64,000 bases of DNA from NCBI GenBank assembly GCA_021295655.1, contig JAGWBX010000028.1, positions 1 through 64,000 of the forward strand, given 5' to 3'. The translations under genes and the position numbers were made by a program. Below the pieces are notes generated by a model. That model saw only the letters and a list, made by a program, of their open reading frames with translations. It was not told the origin of the DNA and did no database searches. Below are positions 1 to 8,681 of this stretch, in pieces; position 1 is the first letter of the stretch; each line of letters begins with the position of its first letter. This DNA is from Candidatus Latescibacterota bacterium. GTDB taxonomy: Bacteria > Latescibacterota > UBA2968 > GCA-2709665.

Positions 1-1
1 G

Positions 2-970
2 AGCTTCTCCCTCAAAGACAGCGACCTCTTCCTCGGATACCAGAACCTTAAAAACCAGACCAACTATTACCTCAGCGCACTGCATACACGAAATTTCTTC
101 ATTTCAAACGGTCAGGTCGTAGCCGATCGCATCTTTGGCGGCGGGGCTGTCTTCCAGCGGCCGTTCAATCGATTTACACGGCTCGAGACAAGCATGCAGG
201 CGATAAACATCTCGCGCGAAAACCTCGGCTCATATCAGAGTCAATATCTCCGAGGCGGCTACACCGGCAGGGTCATCCGGGGGAGCGGAACGCCTGTTTC
301 CAGCAACAAAGCCGTTATCAACAGTCTGGAACTCGTCGACGACAATGCGTTATATTCCCTCTATGGACCGACGAAGGGAAGACGGGCGAGGTTGTCCGTA
401 AGGGGCAGTTGGGCGGGAATGCGGTACGGCACGGTGCAGGGCGACTACAGGAAGTATATTCCGATGCTGGACGAGTACACTTTCGCCGTGCGTATGTCCG
501 GCGGAAGCAGTTTCGGCCGGAACTGCGAGGTGTTTTTCCTGGGCGGGGTGAACAATTGAATCAATCCGAATTTCGCCAGGTTTGCGGGAGTGTCCAGTTT
601 TGTGTGGCCCCTGCGCGGCGCCGACGTGTTCGAGATGGCCGGCGACTCGTATGTGCTGGCGAATGTCGCTTTTCGCTTCCCGCTTCTCAGACAGTTGGCG
701 ATGGGCTGGCCGCTTCCCCTGTTCTTCCAGAATGTACAGGGCGAGTTGTTCCTTGACGTGGGAAGTGCGTTCAATCGCGACAGCTTTGAACCGTGGGAAG
801 CACGAGACGGTGGGTTCGAACTCAGGGACCTGAAAGCGGGCTATGGCCTGGGTGTCCGGGTGAATATGGGGCTGGCGCTGTTTCGCTACGACCTGGCGTG
901 GCCCACCGATTTTGCGGAAACGGGCCATCCCAGGCAATATTTCTCGATTGATTTCACCGGGCTGTTCTAG
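2..970 (+). pseudogene. Outer-membrane beta-barrel protein C-terminus (surface-antigen/TolB-associated type), broken by in-frame TGA
   Basis: Reading frame 2 is open from the window edge to a TGA at 557-559. It then continues in the same frame to 970 and ends in FSIDFTGLF, a typical terminal-Phe beta-signal of an outer-membrane barrel. Both halves look like one protein: alternating hydrophobic strands, and the segment FFLGGVNN-stop-INPNF, where barrel homologues commonly carry a Trp. A TGG-to-TGA change therefore explains the break. The 5' end lies outside the window, so the N-terminal domains (beta-propeller or POTRA) are unknown. Neighbouring genes use TGG for Trp and TGA as stop, so the codon is not reassigned. 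It could be a real pseudogene or a base-call error. The exact family is uncertain. Confidence 0.7.
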
Positions 971-1019
971 CGCGCCTTGCGGTCGGCAGGGGTGTGCGTT
1001 ACGGAAAAAGAGACGCAAG

Positions 1020-2189
1020 ATGGCGGGTCGCCGAATCACGGGGGTATTGCTCGCGGTAACTGTGATTGCGGGATGTGGAAGGGGCGTAAACGATTCCCGG
1101 CCGGAGCCTCCCGCGACCGATAACGGCAACGGGCAGGTCGCCGGCAACAGGGTGGATGGGTTCACGGTTCGGACGCTGGCTACGGGCCTGGATACGCCCT
1201 GGGATCTGGCCTGGGGGCCGGACGGCCACATCTGGGTGAGCGAGCGTGAGGGCGCGATATCCCGGGTGAATGCCGGGACGGGGGCGGTTACGGAAGTGGG
1301 CCGGATCGATGCCTTCGAGCTGAGCGAAAGCGGGTTGATGGGTATCGCGTTCCACCCGGATTTCGAAAGCCGGCCCTTTGTCTATGCGGTCTATTCATAT
1401 AGCACGGGCAGCGGCGTCCGAAATCGGCTTGTACGGATGCGGTACGACGGCGCGGCGCTGGGCGCGCCCGAACTCCTCCTGAACGCCATTCCCGGTGCGC
1501 CCAATCACGACGGGTCGAGGCTTGCCGTTGGTCCCGATGACCTGCTGTATCTCACAACGGGCGACGCGCAGTCTCCCGCACTTTCACAGAATCTGAATTC
1601 ACTTGCGGGTAAAGTCCTTCGACTTGACCTGGAAGGAGCGCCCGCACAGGACAATCCGTTCGGGACAGCGGTGTATTCATTCGGACACCGGAATCCTCAG
1701 GGGCTCGTCTTTCACCCCTCGAGCGGGAGGCTCTACAGTACGGAACACGGCCCGCTCGACAACGACGAAGTCAACCTGATTGTGCGGGGGGGAAACTACG
1801 GATGGCCAGGCGTTCGAGGGTACTGCGACAATGACGTGCTAACCGGGGAATCCGAGTTTTGCGCGGCAAACAACGTCGTGGAACCGCTGGCGGCGTGGAC
1901 GCCGACAATCGCACCGGCAGGCGCGGACCTATATACTGAGGACCTGATTCCGGCCTGGAGAGGAAGCCTGCTGTTTACGACGTTGAAAGGGCAGGCGCTC
2001 TGGCGCATAGGGCTGTCGTCCGACGGCATGCGTGCAACCAGCCGGGAAAACCTTTTCAACGGCCGTTTCGGTCGTCTTCGGGATGTTCTGGTGGGACCCG
2101 AGGGCGAGGTATACCTTGCCACCAGCAACCGGGACGGACGCGGTCAGCCGAGGACGGACGACGATCGTATCCTGGTGATCACGCCGTAA
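1020..2189 (+). CDS. PQQ-dependent aldose sugar dehydrogenase-like lipoprotein (GSDH family)
   Basis: This 389-aa protein is predicted to be a six-bladed beta-propeller oxidoreductase of the soluble glucose/aldose dehydrogenase family, which oxidises sugars with PQQ in the periplasm. The start at 1020 gives MAGRRITGVLLAVTVIAGC, a lipoprotein signal with a lipobox; the longer ORF-track start at 912 would overlap the previous gene. Family-type motifs are DTPWDLAWGPDG near the N-terminus, NHDGSRLAVGPD, YLTTGD, GKVLRLDLEG, SFGHRNPQGL and the C-terminal GGNYGWPGVRG. The RNPQG and NYGWP motifs are characteristic. It lies 50 nt after the broken barrel gene on the same strand. No PQQ biosynthesis gene is present in the window, so cofactor supply is unknown. 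Family assignment is firm; the substrate is not. Confidence 0.85.
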   Translation: MAGRRITGVLLAVTVIAGCGRGVNDSRPEPPATDNGNGQVAGNRVDGFTVRTLATGLDTPWDLAWGPDGHIWVSEREGAISRVNAGTGAVTEVGRIDAFELSESGLMGIAFHPDFESRPFVYAVYSYSTGSGVRNRLVRMRYDGAALGAPELLLNAIPGAPNHDGSRLAVGPDDLLYLTTGDAQSPALSQNLNSLAGKVLRLDLEGAPAQDNPFGTAVYSFGHRNPQGLVFHPSSGRLYSTEHGPLDNDEVNLIVRGGNYGWPGVRGYCDNDVLTGESEFCAANNVVEPLAAWTPTIAPAGADLYTEDLIPAWRGSLLFTTLKGQALWRIGLSSDGMRATSRENLFNGRFGRLRDVLVGPEGEVYLATSNRDGRGQPRTDDDRILVITP

Positions 2190-2257
2190 ATGCAATCAGT
2201 TCGGGAAGCTGAATTCCCGTCACCGTTTCTCCGTTGCTATCGTTCAGGAGGCACGTT

Positions 2258-3145
2258 ATGAAGGCGTTCAAGACAATTTTAGCCTGTCAGGTATTACTGG
2301 TAGCCGCGTGGTCGGCGTCGGCGGCAGAGCGGGACCCGGTCGAGTGGGAATCTGGTGAGGGGACGTGTGTTATTCACGATGGCATGGGCCTTCCGCGAAC
2401 AGATGAAACGCCCTGGACTGGATTGGATATCCCTGGACCTTCGTTGACAGAAGGATTTGGAAAGACGGGCGTTCCCTCGGATGGGGTCCGACACGTCAGG
2501 TGGACCGAATATGCGGAGGAGGGGGACATTCACATGCCGAAACACGGCATGAGAGACAACAACGGATTGAGCCTTTATTTCTCCAGCGCCACAGGCGGTT
2601 TCGGTTTCCGTATGGGCTACGACCGGCGGCTATCACCCGTTCTTCGGCTGATTGCGGGAAACGAATATATGACGTACGGACCGTTGCAGGCTCTGGAAAA
2701 GCTTGGCGAGCATCTGCGCCCCGGGGTGCAGCGAGTGACGCTCATATCAATGCCGGTAGGATTGCAGCGACAGTTCCTCGTGAAGAGACGAATCGTGCCC
2801 CACGTCGGATTCGGAGTTGGACCCTATATTCGATTCGACCACAGGGGTGGCTATGGCGGTTACCCTTCGGGTGAACTGGGCTTCGGCTCGGGGCCGGGAG
2901 TCGGTTATCGCGGCGCGGACGTGAGGTTGACGCCCTGGTCGAGTCCCGTTGACGGATTCTCGAATTTTTCATTCACGTTGGGCGGTTACGTTCTGTCCGG
3001 TCTTGACGTTCGGTTCGGAGAAAACAATGATCTGGCCGTCACAACCGACGGGCGTTACACCCTCGCGCGTTTTTCGGATGCGCTGGGCAGCCCCGGAAAC
3101 CTGAGCGGATTCACTCTTTCAATAGGCATCGGGAAGTACTTCTGA
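2258..3145 (+). CDS. Secreted hypothetical protein, probable small outer-membrane beta-barrel
   Basis: This 295-aa protein starts at the ATG at 2258 behind an AGGAG at 2246-2250. The ORF-track start eight codons upstream lacks that support. Residues 1-22 (MKAFKTILACQVLLVAAWSASA) form a classical signal peptide. Residues from about 100 on alternate Gly-rich turns and amphipathic strands (FGFRMGYDRRLSPVLRLIAGN, HVGFGVGPYIRF), and the protein ends in SIGIGKYF with a terminal Phe, as expected for an outer-membrane beta-barrel. I do not recognise a specific family. It follows the sugar dehydrogenase by 68 nt, so the two could be co-transcribed. Confidence 0.7.
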   Translation: MKAFKTILACQVLLVAAWSASAAERDPVEWESGEGTCVIHDGMGLPRTDETPWTGLDIPGPSLTEGFGKTGVPSDGVRHVRWTEYAEEGDIHMPKHGMRDNNGLSLYFSSATGGFGFRMGYDRRLSPVLRLIAGNEYMTYGPLQALEKLGEHLRPGVQRVTLISMPVGLQRQFLVKRRIVPHVGFGVGPYIRFDHRGGYGGYPSGELGFGSGPGVGYRGADVRLTPWSSPVDGFSNFSFTLGGYVLSGLDVRFGENNDLAVTTDGRYTLARFSDALGSPGNLSGFTLSIGIGKYF

Positions 3146-3444
3146 ATTGTCACGTGCGATTGAGATTTCCGTAAACGACAAAGGTCGCAGCCGATCACGG
3201 TGGTCGGAACAGGGCAAACCTTCCCGATCCGGGGCGCCAGAGTCACAGGTAGAGCGAGAAACCGGCAGTGCGGAGCTATCACTGCCGCAGATTCTCTCAA
3301 TATTGAAACTTTGACGCTGCACATACGTAAAAGGACATAGAAACGCCCTTTCTCCCGCGGTTGTCCTTTTGGACCTTCCCTCCCGCCAAAAGGTTACTCT
3401 GCGAAGAGAGGGCGTTTCTGCGTACGCGGCCGGACGGACAGCGG
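3146..3444. terminator. Convergent intergenic region with nested inverted repeats
   Basis: This gap separates two convergent genes. It holds a long-range inverted repeat, AGAAACGCCCTTTCTC (3339-3354) with GAGAGGGCGTTTCT (3406-3419). Inside it lies a second perfect pair, CCTTTTGG (3365-3372) with CCAAAAGG (3386-3393). The nested structure could act as a bidirectional terminator or mRNA-end structure. It has no clear T-run, so terminator function is inferred from position. The remaining sequence shows no supportable gene. Confidence 0.4.
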
Positions 3445-4272
3445 CTACATCAGGCTTTCCAGAAGCTTCCTTCCCTGGACGAGATCCCGCACCTTCCGGT
3501 CCCAATCCGGAATCTCGCGTTCCATAGTGATCGGGCCACGGTATCCGATCTGTTTGAGTTTGGCAATGAAGCGGTCCATTCCCACGTCGCCGCTGCCCAG
3601 GGGGTATTCCGTGCCCAGTTGCCCTTCCCCCGGGGGTCCCTTTCCGTCCTTTGCATGAACGCTGACGACGTAATTGGCAACAATACCGAGGGCCTCGATG
3701 GGCTCTCCGCTTCCGTAAAGGATCATATTGGCCGGGTCGAAGTTGACGCCTACGTTTTCACGATTCAGTGTTTTGAGAAAGTGGTCCAGCGCGGCGGCCG
3801 TCTCCTGGCCTGTTTCCAGACAGAAGTCCTGCCCGTTTCGTCCGCAATAGTCGGCCAATCTCCGGACACATTGGACCATGGCGTGGTGGTCCGGGTGATC
3901 CGGGTCATCCGGGACGAAGCCGATGTGTGCGGCCACCTTGCCAACGTCGAGCGCTCCGGCGAAGTCGGAAATACGCTCGGTTATTCTCATTCGTTCTTCC
4001 CTCATGGAGGGATTGAGATATCCCACCGTATCTCTGACCGTGGGAATGTCGGCGTAACTCTCTCCTGAGAACCCGGCGAATACAGTGGTAATCTGAATTC
4101 TGACAGAACGAATGTCCTGTATCAGCGCGGAACGTCTGCTGTCATCCTCCAGGACGTCCTCGTACGGGGCGTGAATCTGTACATTGTCGAAACCCAGGTC
4201 CCGCACCTGCCTGAGCTGGTCGAGGGTCCATCCTGCGCTCATCATGACGCCGATCGGCATCTCGCTCATCAT
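3445..4272 (-). CDS. Sugar phosphate isomerase/epimerase (xylose isomerase-like TIM barrel)
   Basis: This 275-aa protein belongs to the AP endonuclease 2/xylose isomerase-like TIM-barrel family. The start has an excellent Shine-Dalgarno (AAGGAGGAG, 4 nt before ATGATG). Barrel features are the N-terminal MPIGVMMSAGWTLDQLRQV, DNVQIHAPYEDV, AAHIGFVPDD, FCLETGQETA, VGVNFDPANMILYGSGEP, VVSVHAKDG and the C-terminal GPITMEREI. Conserved Glu, Asp, His and Glu at these strand ends form the usual divalent-metal site. These enzymes isomerise or epimerise keto-sugars or inositol derivatives; the substrate cannot be told. It is the downstream partner of the binding lipoprotein at 4299-5822 (26-nt gap, same strand), suggesting an operon. 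Confidence 0.85.
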   Translation of the reverse strand: MMSEMPIGVMMSAGWTLDQLRQVRDLGFDNVQIHAPYEDVLEDDSRRSALIQDIRSVRIQITTVFAGFSGESYADIPTVRDTVGYLNPSMREERMRITERISDFAGALDVGKVAAHIGFVPDDPDHPDHHAMVQCVRRLADYCGRNGQDFCLETGQETAAALDHFLKTLNRENVGVNFDPANMILYGSGEPIEALGIVANYVVSVHAKDGKGPPGEGQLGTEYPLGSGDVGMDRFIAKLKQIGYRGPITMEREIPDWDRKVRDLVQGRKLLESLM

Positions 4273-4298
4273 CTTTCTCCTCCTTTGGTGCGTTTACC

Positions 4299-5822
4299 TC
4301 ACTCGTAAACCTCAAACGTACCGTTTCTAACGACCAGAACGACCGGGTTGTAAACCGCGTCTCCGTTGCGGTCGAACGTGAATTGACCCAGAACGGTGTC
4401 CAGGTCCCTGATGCCGGCCATCGCGTCACGAATGGCGCCGGGATCCGTGGAGCCGGCCATTGCAATCGCCTTTGAAAGCACAAAAAGCGCGGCGTACGAC
4501 TGCGCGGCCCACCGATTCGGTTCCGAACCGAATTTCAAACTGTAGTCCTCAACGAAGGATTGATTCCCCGGTGTGGTTGCCGCAGCCGTCCAGCCGGTAA
4601 TGGCGATCGCACCCTCGGCGGCATCGCCGGCATTCCGAACTTCGTCCTGGGTCAAGCCCGGTACGATAAAGGGAATGTTGCCGGGAATGCCCTGACGCCG
4701 GCCCTGGACCAGACTCTGAACGCGTTGACGAGACAGGGCGGAAACGAAGACCGCGTGCGGATTCAGACCGCGTATCCTTGCCAGCTGATCGACAAAGGAT
4801 GTATCGTCCGTGCCGAACGTCTCTCTCGTCAAGACCTCGACACCCTCCTCGGCGAGGGCGCGTTGCAGCGCGTCGTCGCTGCTTCGGGAAAAGACGTCCG
4901 TGGAGTCGACCATCAGGGCGACCCGCCCGTATCGCAGCTTCTCGTGAGTGAGTGAGACACCTCCGGGGATGAGTACGTCTACACTCAGACTCGCGCGGAA
5001 GATGAATTCGCCGATGGCGCTCAGGCCCGACGCGGCAGAGGTTGTGCTGAAGGCAACAACCTGGTTCTGCTGTGCGACAGGGAATGCCTCTTTGGCTTCG
5101 GTGGAGAGAGCCGGGCCCAGGATGACGGGGACGTAATCGTGAAAAATCAGTTTGTTGAACGCGTCGACGGCGCCCTGCGCCATCCCGTGTGAGTCCTCTG
5201 TCTTGAACACGATACTCGCGCCCTCCAACGTCGATGTGCCGTTGATCTTTTCGAGAGCGAGTTCCAGGCCGCTTTCAATGGCCACACCGTATTGGGTCTG
5301 ACCGACCGTCAGGGGCGCAACGACGCCGACCGGGATTTCCGCGGGAAGACCGCCCGGTGTCAGTACGGTTGAGCCCGTGACGCGTGCTTTTTCTCCCACC
5401 GGCAATTCAACGGTGACCTGAACGCCGTGGTTTATCGGGATGCTCGACCACGACCCGATCAGGATCCCGTCCTTTCGCGCCTGCGCGCGATAGTATCCGC
5501 CCGTCTGCGTCCCTGCCAGCGCCACGTGCGCCTGCCCGCGCCCATCGGTCGTGCCGGCCCAATCGTAGCTGGCGCCCCTTCCCGAGACGGACCGTGAGAA
5601 CGTAACGGCGCCGCCGTTTACCGGGGATTCGTCCTGCCGGAGGCGGACAATCGCGACGGACGATGTCACATTTCCATTGACAGCCAGTTTGCCCAGAGAC
5701 TTCTCCGCATTTTCCTCCGGCAGCGGATCGGACGATGGGGTCAGGCGTTCGCCGCTGCAGCCCCACGCCAGGACCGCCGCGACCGGGAGAATGAACCAGC
5801 TGCGAATAAAGCTGAACATCAC
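4299..5822 (-). CDS. Branched-chain amino-acid-type ABC substrate-binding lipoprotein with N-terminal Ig-like extension
   Basis: This 507-aa protein has a lipoprotein signal (VAAVLAWGC, Cys22) and AAGGAGG before the ATGATG start. Residues about 45-145 form a beta-rich Ig/Big-like segment (VTSSVAIVRLRQDESP, GTTDGRGQAHVALAG). Residues about 160-505 are a periplasmic binding protein of the LivK/Leu-Ile-Val type (Peripla_BP_6): IPVGVVAPLTVGQTQYG, GLELALEKINGT, VPVILGPALSTEAKEAFPVAQ, FSTTSAASGL and GQFTFDRNGDAVYNPVVLVV. Such proteins deliver amino acids or related anions to an ABC permease, or act as sensors. No permease or ATPase gene is adjacent, and the N-terminal extension is unusual. The partner gene is the isomerase at 3445-4272. 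Confidence 0.85.
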   Translation of the reverse strand: MMFSFIRSWFILPVAAVLAWGCSGERLTPSSDPLPEENAEKSLGKLAVNGNVTSSVAIVRLRQDESPVNGGAVTFSRSVSGRGASYDWAGTTDGRGQAHVALAGTQTGGYYRAQARKDGILIGSWSSIPINHGVQVTVELPVGEKARVTGSTVLTPGGLPAEIPVGVVAPLTVGQTQYGVAIESGLELALEKINGTSTLEGASIVFKTEDSHGMAQGAVDAFNKLIFHDYVPVILGPALSTEAKEAFPVAQQNQVVAFSTTSAASGLSAIGEFIFRASLSVDVLIPGGVSLTHEKLRYGRVALMVDSTDVFSRSSDDALQRALAEEGVEVLTRETFGTDDTSFVDQLARIRGLNPHAVFVSALSRQRVQSLVQGRRQGIPGNIPFIVPGLTQDEVRNAGDAAEGAIAITGWTAAATTPGNQSFVEDYSLKFGSEPNRWAAQSYAALFVLSKAIAMAGSTDPGAIRDAMAGIRDLDTVLGQFTFDRNGDAVYNPVVLVVRNGTFEVYE

Positions 5823-6191
5823 GCGCCTCCTTACAGGAAATGCATCTCTTGTGCTAAAGAAGGATTTCAGTATCGGCGTCTGCCTGGCCGCTATACCCGA
5901 AAGTTGGGAAGGATGTACCGATAATCGAGCGGTTATCCCATATCAAATCCAACGTCATTGGAAGGGTCTCGGCCGACATTCAATATATGGAAGCGCGTTG
6001 GCCCGTGTAAAGTCAATTCACGGGAGCAGTCAAATCCCCGCCATCCGCGTCGTGGCATCGAGTAGACGTGCATTCCCCGAAGGATGGCTTGCTGCGCCTT
6101 GACAACTGTACATTTATTCAGTTTCGGAACGCCAGGGGGCGGATTTTCGATGGAAAATCCGCCCCCTGGTCTCGGTACAATCTGCAGGTAA
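5823..6191. other. Intergenic region upstream of the binding lipoprotein
   Basis: This 369-nt stretch has no supportable gene. The ORFs in the track here are antisense or shadow frames. It should contain the promoter of the minus-strand lipoprotein operon. It also holds the terminator-like hairpin at 6132-6169, listed separately. Confidence 0.4.
6132..6169 (-). terminator. Perfect 17-bp hairpin downstream of purA-like gene
   Basis: CCAGGGGGCGGATTTTC (6132-6148), loop GATG, then the exact reverse complement GAAAATCCGCCCCCTGG (6153-6169). It lies 22 nt past the stop of the minus-strand purA-like gene. There is no T-run, so it may be a rho-aided or mRNA-stabilising hairpin rather than a classical intrinsic terminator. 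Confidence 0.6.
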
Positions 6192-7202
6192 TCAGGACAG
6201 GTCTACAATGTCTTCGAAATACTTGCCCGTTTCAGCAATGGTGACCGGTACGCCCGAATGCGCTTCAACGTCATGAATCAACTTCAGCACGGGATCCGTC
6301 AGGGCGTCACGGGTGCGGGCACCCCGCACGTCCGGATCGAGGTGGTCGCAGAACGTGAGGGCGATCTGCGTAGGGCCGTTGAGCATTACCGCCTCTTCAA
6401 GGCGCCGCCAGGATATCCGGCGGGCTTTTCTGCGGCGCCGCCCGGTCGTGACGCCGTATTCGACGATACCTCGCCGGTCCTGTTCCGCTTCAGAAATCTC
6501 AAACGGCAGCGGACCCGCCCCAACGCGACTGGGTATTGCCTTGACCACCAGGATGACGTCCTTGATGTGCTGCCAGTTCAGGCCCGCGTCGTCCGCCGCG
6601 GCCACGGCGGTGCAATTGTCGGAAGTGCAGCAGGGATAGTCCCTGGTTAACGCGAGGGACAGGTGGGTGCCCTGGCTGGATTCGATGACAACTGCGCGCC
6701 CCTCCGTGCATGCCGTGTTGATCTCTCGCGGGACGTCGGTGAGGTAGTCCTTCAGTTCGGGGATGTCTCGGGCCTGCCGGGCCCGGCGCATGACAAAGTC
6801 GGCCCTGGCGGCGCCGCTGCCGCTGCATACACTGCCCACTTTGCCGGCAAGATGGGTGTCCCGGGCCTCACGCGCCCGATGATGGGGCGCAATCACCGGA
6901 CATCGCAGATCCACGCGTGCGCGGTTGGCGAGTTTATAGCTGTTGATTTCGCGGAGGAAGATTTCAGGGTCCAGCGCGACGCCACTGCCTATCCGAAGTT
7001 GCGTGCGAGGATATAACCAGCCGCAGCACAGCTGATGAGTACGAATTTCAGAGCCGTCTTCAAAGTATATGCTGTGGCCGGCGTTGGTTCCGATTCCGGC
7101 GCGTACACAGAAGGCGGCTTCCTGCTTGAGGGCGGCAAAGGCGGCGATTTTTCCTTTGCCGGAATCGCCCCAGAACGCGTCTACAACGAGGGTTGCGCAC
7201 AC
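6192..7202 (-). CDS. Short archaeal-type adenylosuccinate synthetase homologue (PurA/PurZ-like)
   Basis: Adenylosuccinate synthetase joins IMP and aspartate with GTP. Here a GTG start at 7202 is preferred: GGAGG lies 6 nt upstream, and it places the P-loop at the N-terminus (CATLVVDAFWGDSGKGK). The resulting 336 aa is close to the short archaeal PurA and phage PurZ lengths and well below the roughly 430 aa usual in bacteria. Family motifs are WGDSGKGK, TNAGHSIY, GSGVALDP, ESSQGTHLSL and YPCCTSDNCTA. Differences from canonical PurA are GDSG for GDEG (Glu to Ser beside the catalytic Asp, which is kept) and CDHLDPD where TKLD-type guanine binding is expected. It diverges from a LysR gene, suggesting regulated rather than housekeeping expression. 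It may use an altered substrate; that is inference. Confidence 0.75.
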   Translation of the reverse strand: MCATLVVDAFWGDSGKGKIAAFAALKQEAAFCVRAGIGTNAGHSIYFEDGSEIRTHQLCCGWLYPRTQLRIGSGVALDPEIFLREINSYKLANRARVDLRCPVIAPHHRAREARDTHLAGKVGSVCSGSGAARADFVMRRARQARDIPELKDYLTDVPREINTACTEGRAVVIESSQGTHLSLALTRDYPCCTSDNCTAVAAADDAGLNWQHIKDVILVVKAIPSRVGAGPLPFEISEAEQDRRGIVEYGVTTGRRRRKARRISWRRLEEAVMLNGPTQIALTFCDHLDPDVRGARTRDALTDPVLKLIHDVEAHSGVPVTIAETGKYFEDIVDLS

Positions 7203-7427
7203 AATACACCTCCATATGGGGTATGTCCGTGAAATCTGCGGATTCATATGTTCCGCCGGGTCATGCAGGACGGAGAAATGATAATGAATCAGGTAAAATA
7301 AGGAAAATTTATTAATATTATTTTTGATATATTATATATTTATGGGAACTTGCAGGATTTCACGGTGGCGCCGCAAAGCCGCCGGCTTTCAACGATTCGT
7401 CTCAGCAGCCCAGTGGAGTACTGACAA
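7203..7427. promoter_or_regulatory. AT-rich divergent promoter region between purA-like gene and lysR-type gene
   Basis: The 225-nt divergent gap contains a strikingly AT-rich block at about 7290-7345 (TTATTAATATTATTTTTGATATATTATATATTTATG) in an otherwise GC-rich region. LysR regulators typically bind T-N11-A palindromes in such divergent gaps, and several partial AT palindromes are present. No exact operator or -35/-10 pair can be fixed by eye. Confidence 0.5.
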
Positions 7428-8357
7428 ATGGACCTGGACCGGCTCAGGGGGTTTGTGGAAACGGCGCGTGAGAAGAGCTTCACGCGTGCGGCAGAAAAAC
7501 TGTTCTTGACGCAGCCGGCGGTGAGTCTTCAGGTGAAGGCACTTGAAGACGAACTCGGGGAAGACCTGTTCGAGCGGCGTGGCAAGCAGATTCTATTGAC
7601 CGAGGCGGGCCGGCTTCTGTTCGCGCGAGCCGAGGCCATTCTGGAGATGGCCGAACAGATCCGGCAGGACATGGCGGCCCTCGTACAGCTGCGCACGGGG
7701 CGCCTGAGCATTGGAACCAGCGATACGAATTGTGCCTATGTCCTGCCTCCCGCGGTTAAAGCCTTCAGACAGGCATACCCCGGAATCGAAATCCGACTTA
7801 CCGACCGTATGTCCCCGGAGGTTGTGCGGCTGGTTCTGGAGGGGGCGGTGGATTTCGGACTGGCCACGCTTCCGGTAACGGAACCCAGGGTGCTGACACG
7901 GCCGTTATTCATCAGAGAAGACGTGGCGATTTCCAGTCCGACCCATCGCCTGGCATCCGTAAAAACGGTCGATCTGCACGCGCTCGCCGACTGCGCGATG
8001 TTGATGCTTGAGAGAGGCAGTACCAGCAGAGGCCTGATGGACCGGATGTTCGCGGCGGCGGGACTGCAGCCGCACGTTATCATGGAACTGGGCAGCATAG
8101 AAGTGATCAAGCGCTTCGTTGAAATCGGCCTCGGCATTGCGGTCGTGCCCGAAGTATCGGTTCGGGACGAGGTGAGATCGGGCAGGTTGACCGCGATTCG
8201 AGTGACGGGGCTTCCGGCGCGCCAGGTGGGTGTGGTGCGCCGCGAAGGGGGGCGCCTCTCGCGGGCAGCCGCGGCGTATATGAGGTTCCTGGAAATGCAT
8301 CTGGAAACGATTGGGCTTCGCATCCAGGAAGGTGAAGGCCGCGGCGTACCGGAGTAG
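7428..8357 (+). CDS. LysR-family transcriptional regulator
   Basis: This 309-aa protein has the standard LysR layout. A winged helix-turn-helix spans residues 1-60 (MDLDRLRGFVETAREKSFTRAAEK, QPAVSLQVKALEDELGEDLF), followed by a linker helix and a periplasmic-binding-like effector domain from about 90 to 295. The effector domain includes LSIGTSDTNCAYVLPPAVKAF and, toward its end, IKRFVEIGLGIAVVP. The length is normal for the family. It is transcribed away from the purA-like gene across an AT-rich gap, so that gene is the most likely target, besides autoregulation. The effector cannot be read from sequence. Confidence 0.9.
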   Translation: MDLDRLRGFVETAREKSFTRAAEKLFLTQPAVSLQVKALEDELGEDLFERRGKQILLTEAGRLLFARAEAILEMAEQIRQDMAALVQLRTGRLSIGTSDTNCAYVLPPAVKAFRQAYPGIEIRLTDRMSPEVVRLVLEGAVDFGLATLPVTEPRVLTRPLFIREDVAISSPTHRLASVKTVDLHALADCAMLMLERGSTSRGLMDRMFAAAGLQPHVIMELGSIEVIKRFVEIGLGIAVVPEVSVRDEVRSGRLTAIRVTGLPARQVGVVRREGGRLSRAAAAYMRFLEMHLETIGLRIQEGEGRGVPE

Positions 8358-8681
8358 CCCCGCGCCGGCGGTTCTGAGGGGGCTCACGCGATGGATGCGA
8401 ATCGCGCTCATCGACAGGTCCAATCAACGCGCAATGCAGTGGATAAGGCATTAATGGCCCCTGTTCGAACGCATTGAACAGGGTGACCCAATGTGATCTT
8501 TCGTTGGGCCGTGCTTGTGTTTTAAAGGGGTTTTTTGTATCATTAGCCCGCGGTGGCGGCATTGTGTCGCGCGGGCCATAACGCACGAAACACATACCAT
8601 ACGACAACCCCTTTTTTCGGACGGCAAGCCCGGCGTCCGGTTTCCGCGCGTATGAGCGCAAAACTTCCTGGATGGGAATTT
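8358..8681. promoter_or_regulatory. Intergenic region with hairpin and candidate sigma70-like promoter
   Basis: This 324-nt gap follows the lysR-type gene. A hairpin CCCTGTTC (8459-8466) / GAACAGGG (8476-8483) may end the lysR transcript. A candidate promoter lies at TTGTGT (8515-8520), a 17-nt spacer, and TATCAT (8538-8543), reading toward the GWxTD gene. The -10 is a good match and the -35 is weak. Nothing else stands out. Confidence 0.4.

Noticed and set aside
1-970. TGA recoding (alternative genetic code or selenocysteine)
   Set aside because: Many genes here end at TGA and use TGG for Trp, and no SECIS-like context or selenoprotein family is evident; a point lesion is simpler.
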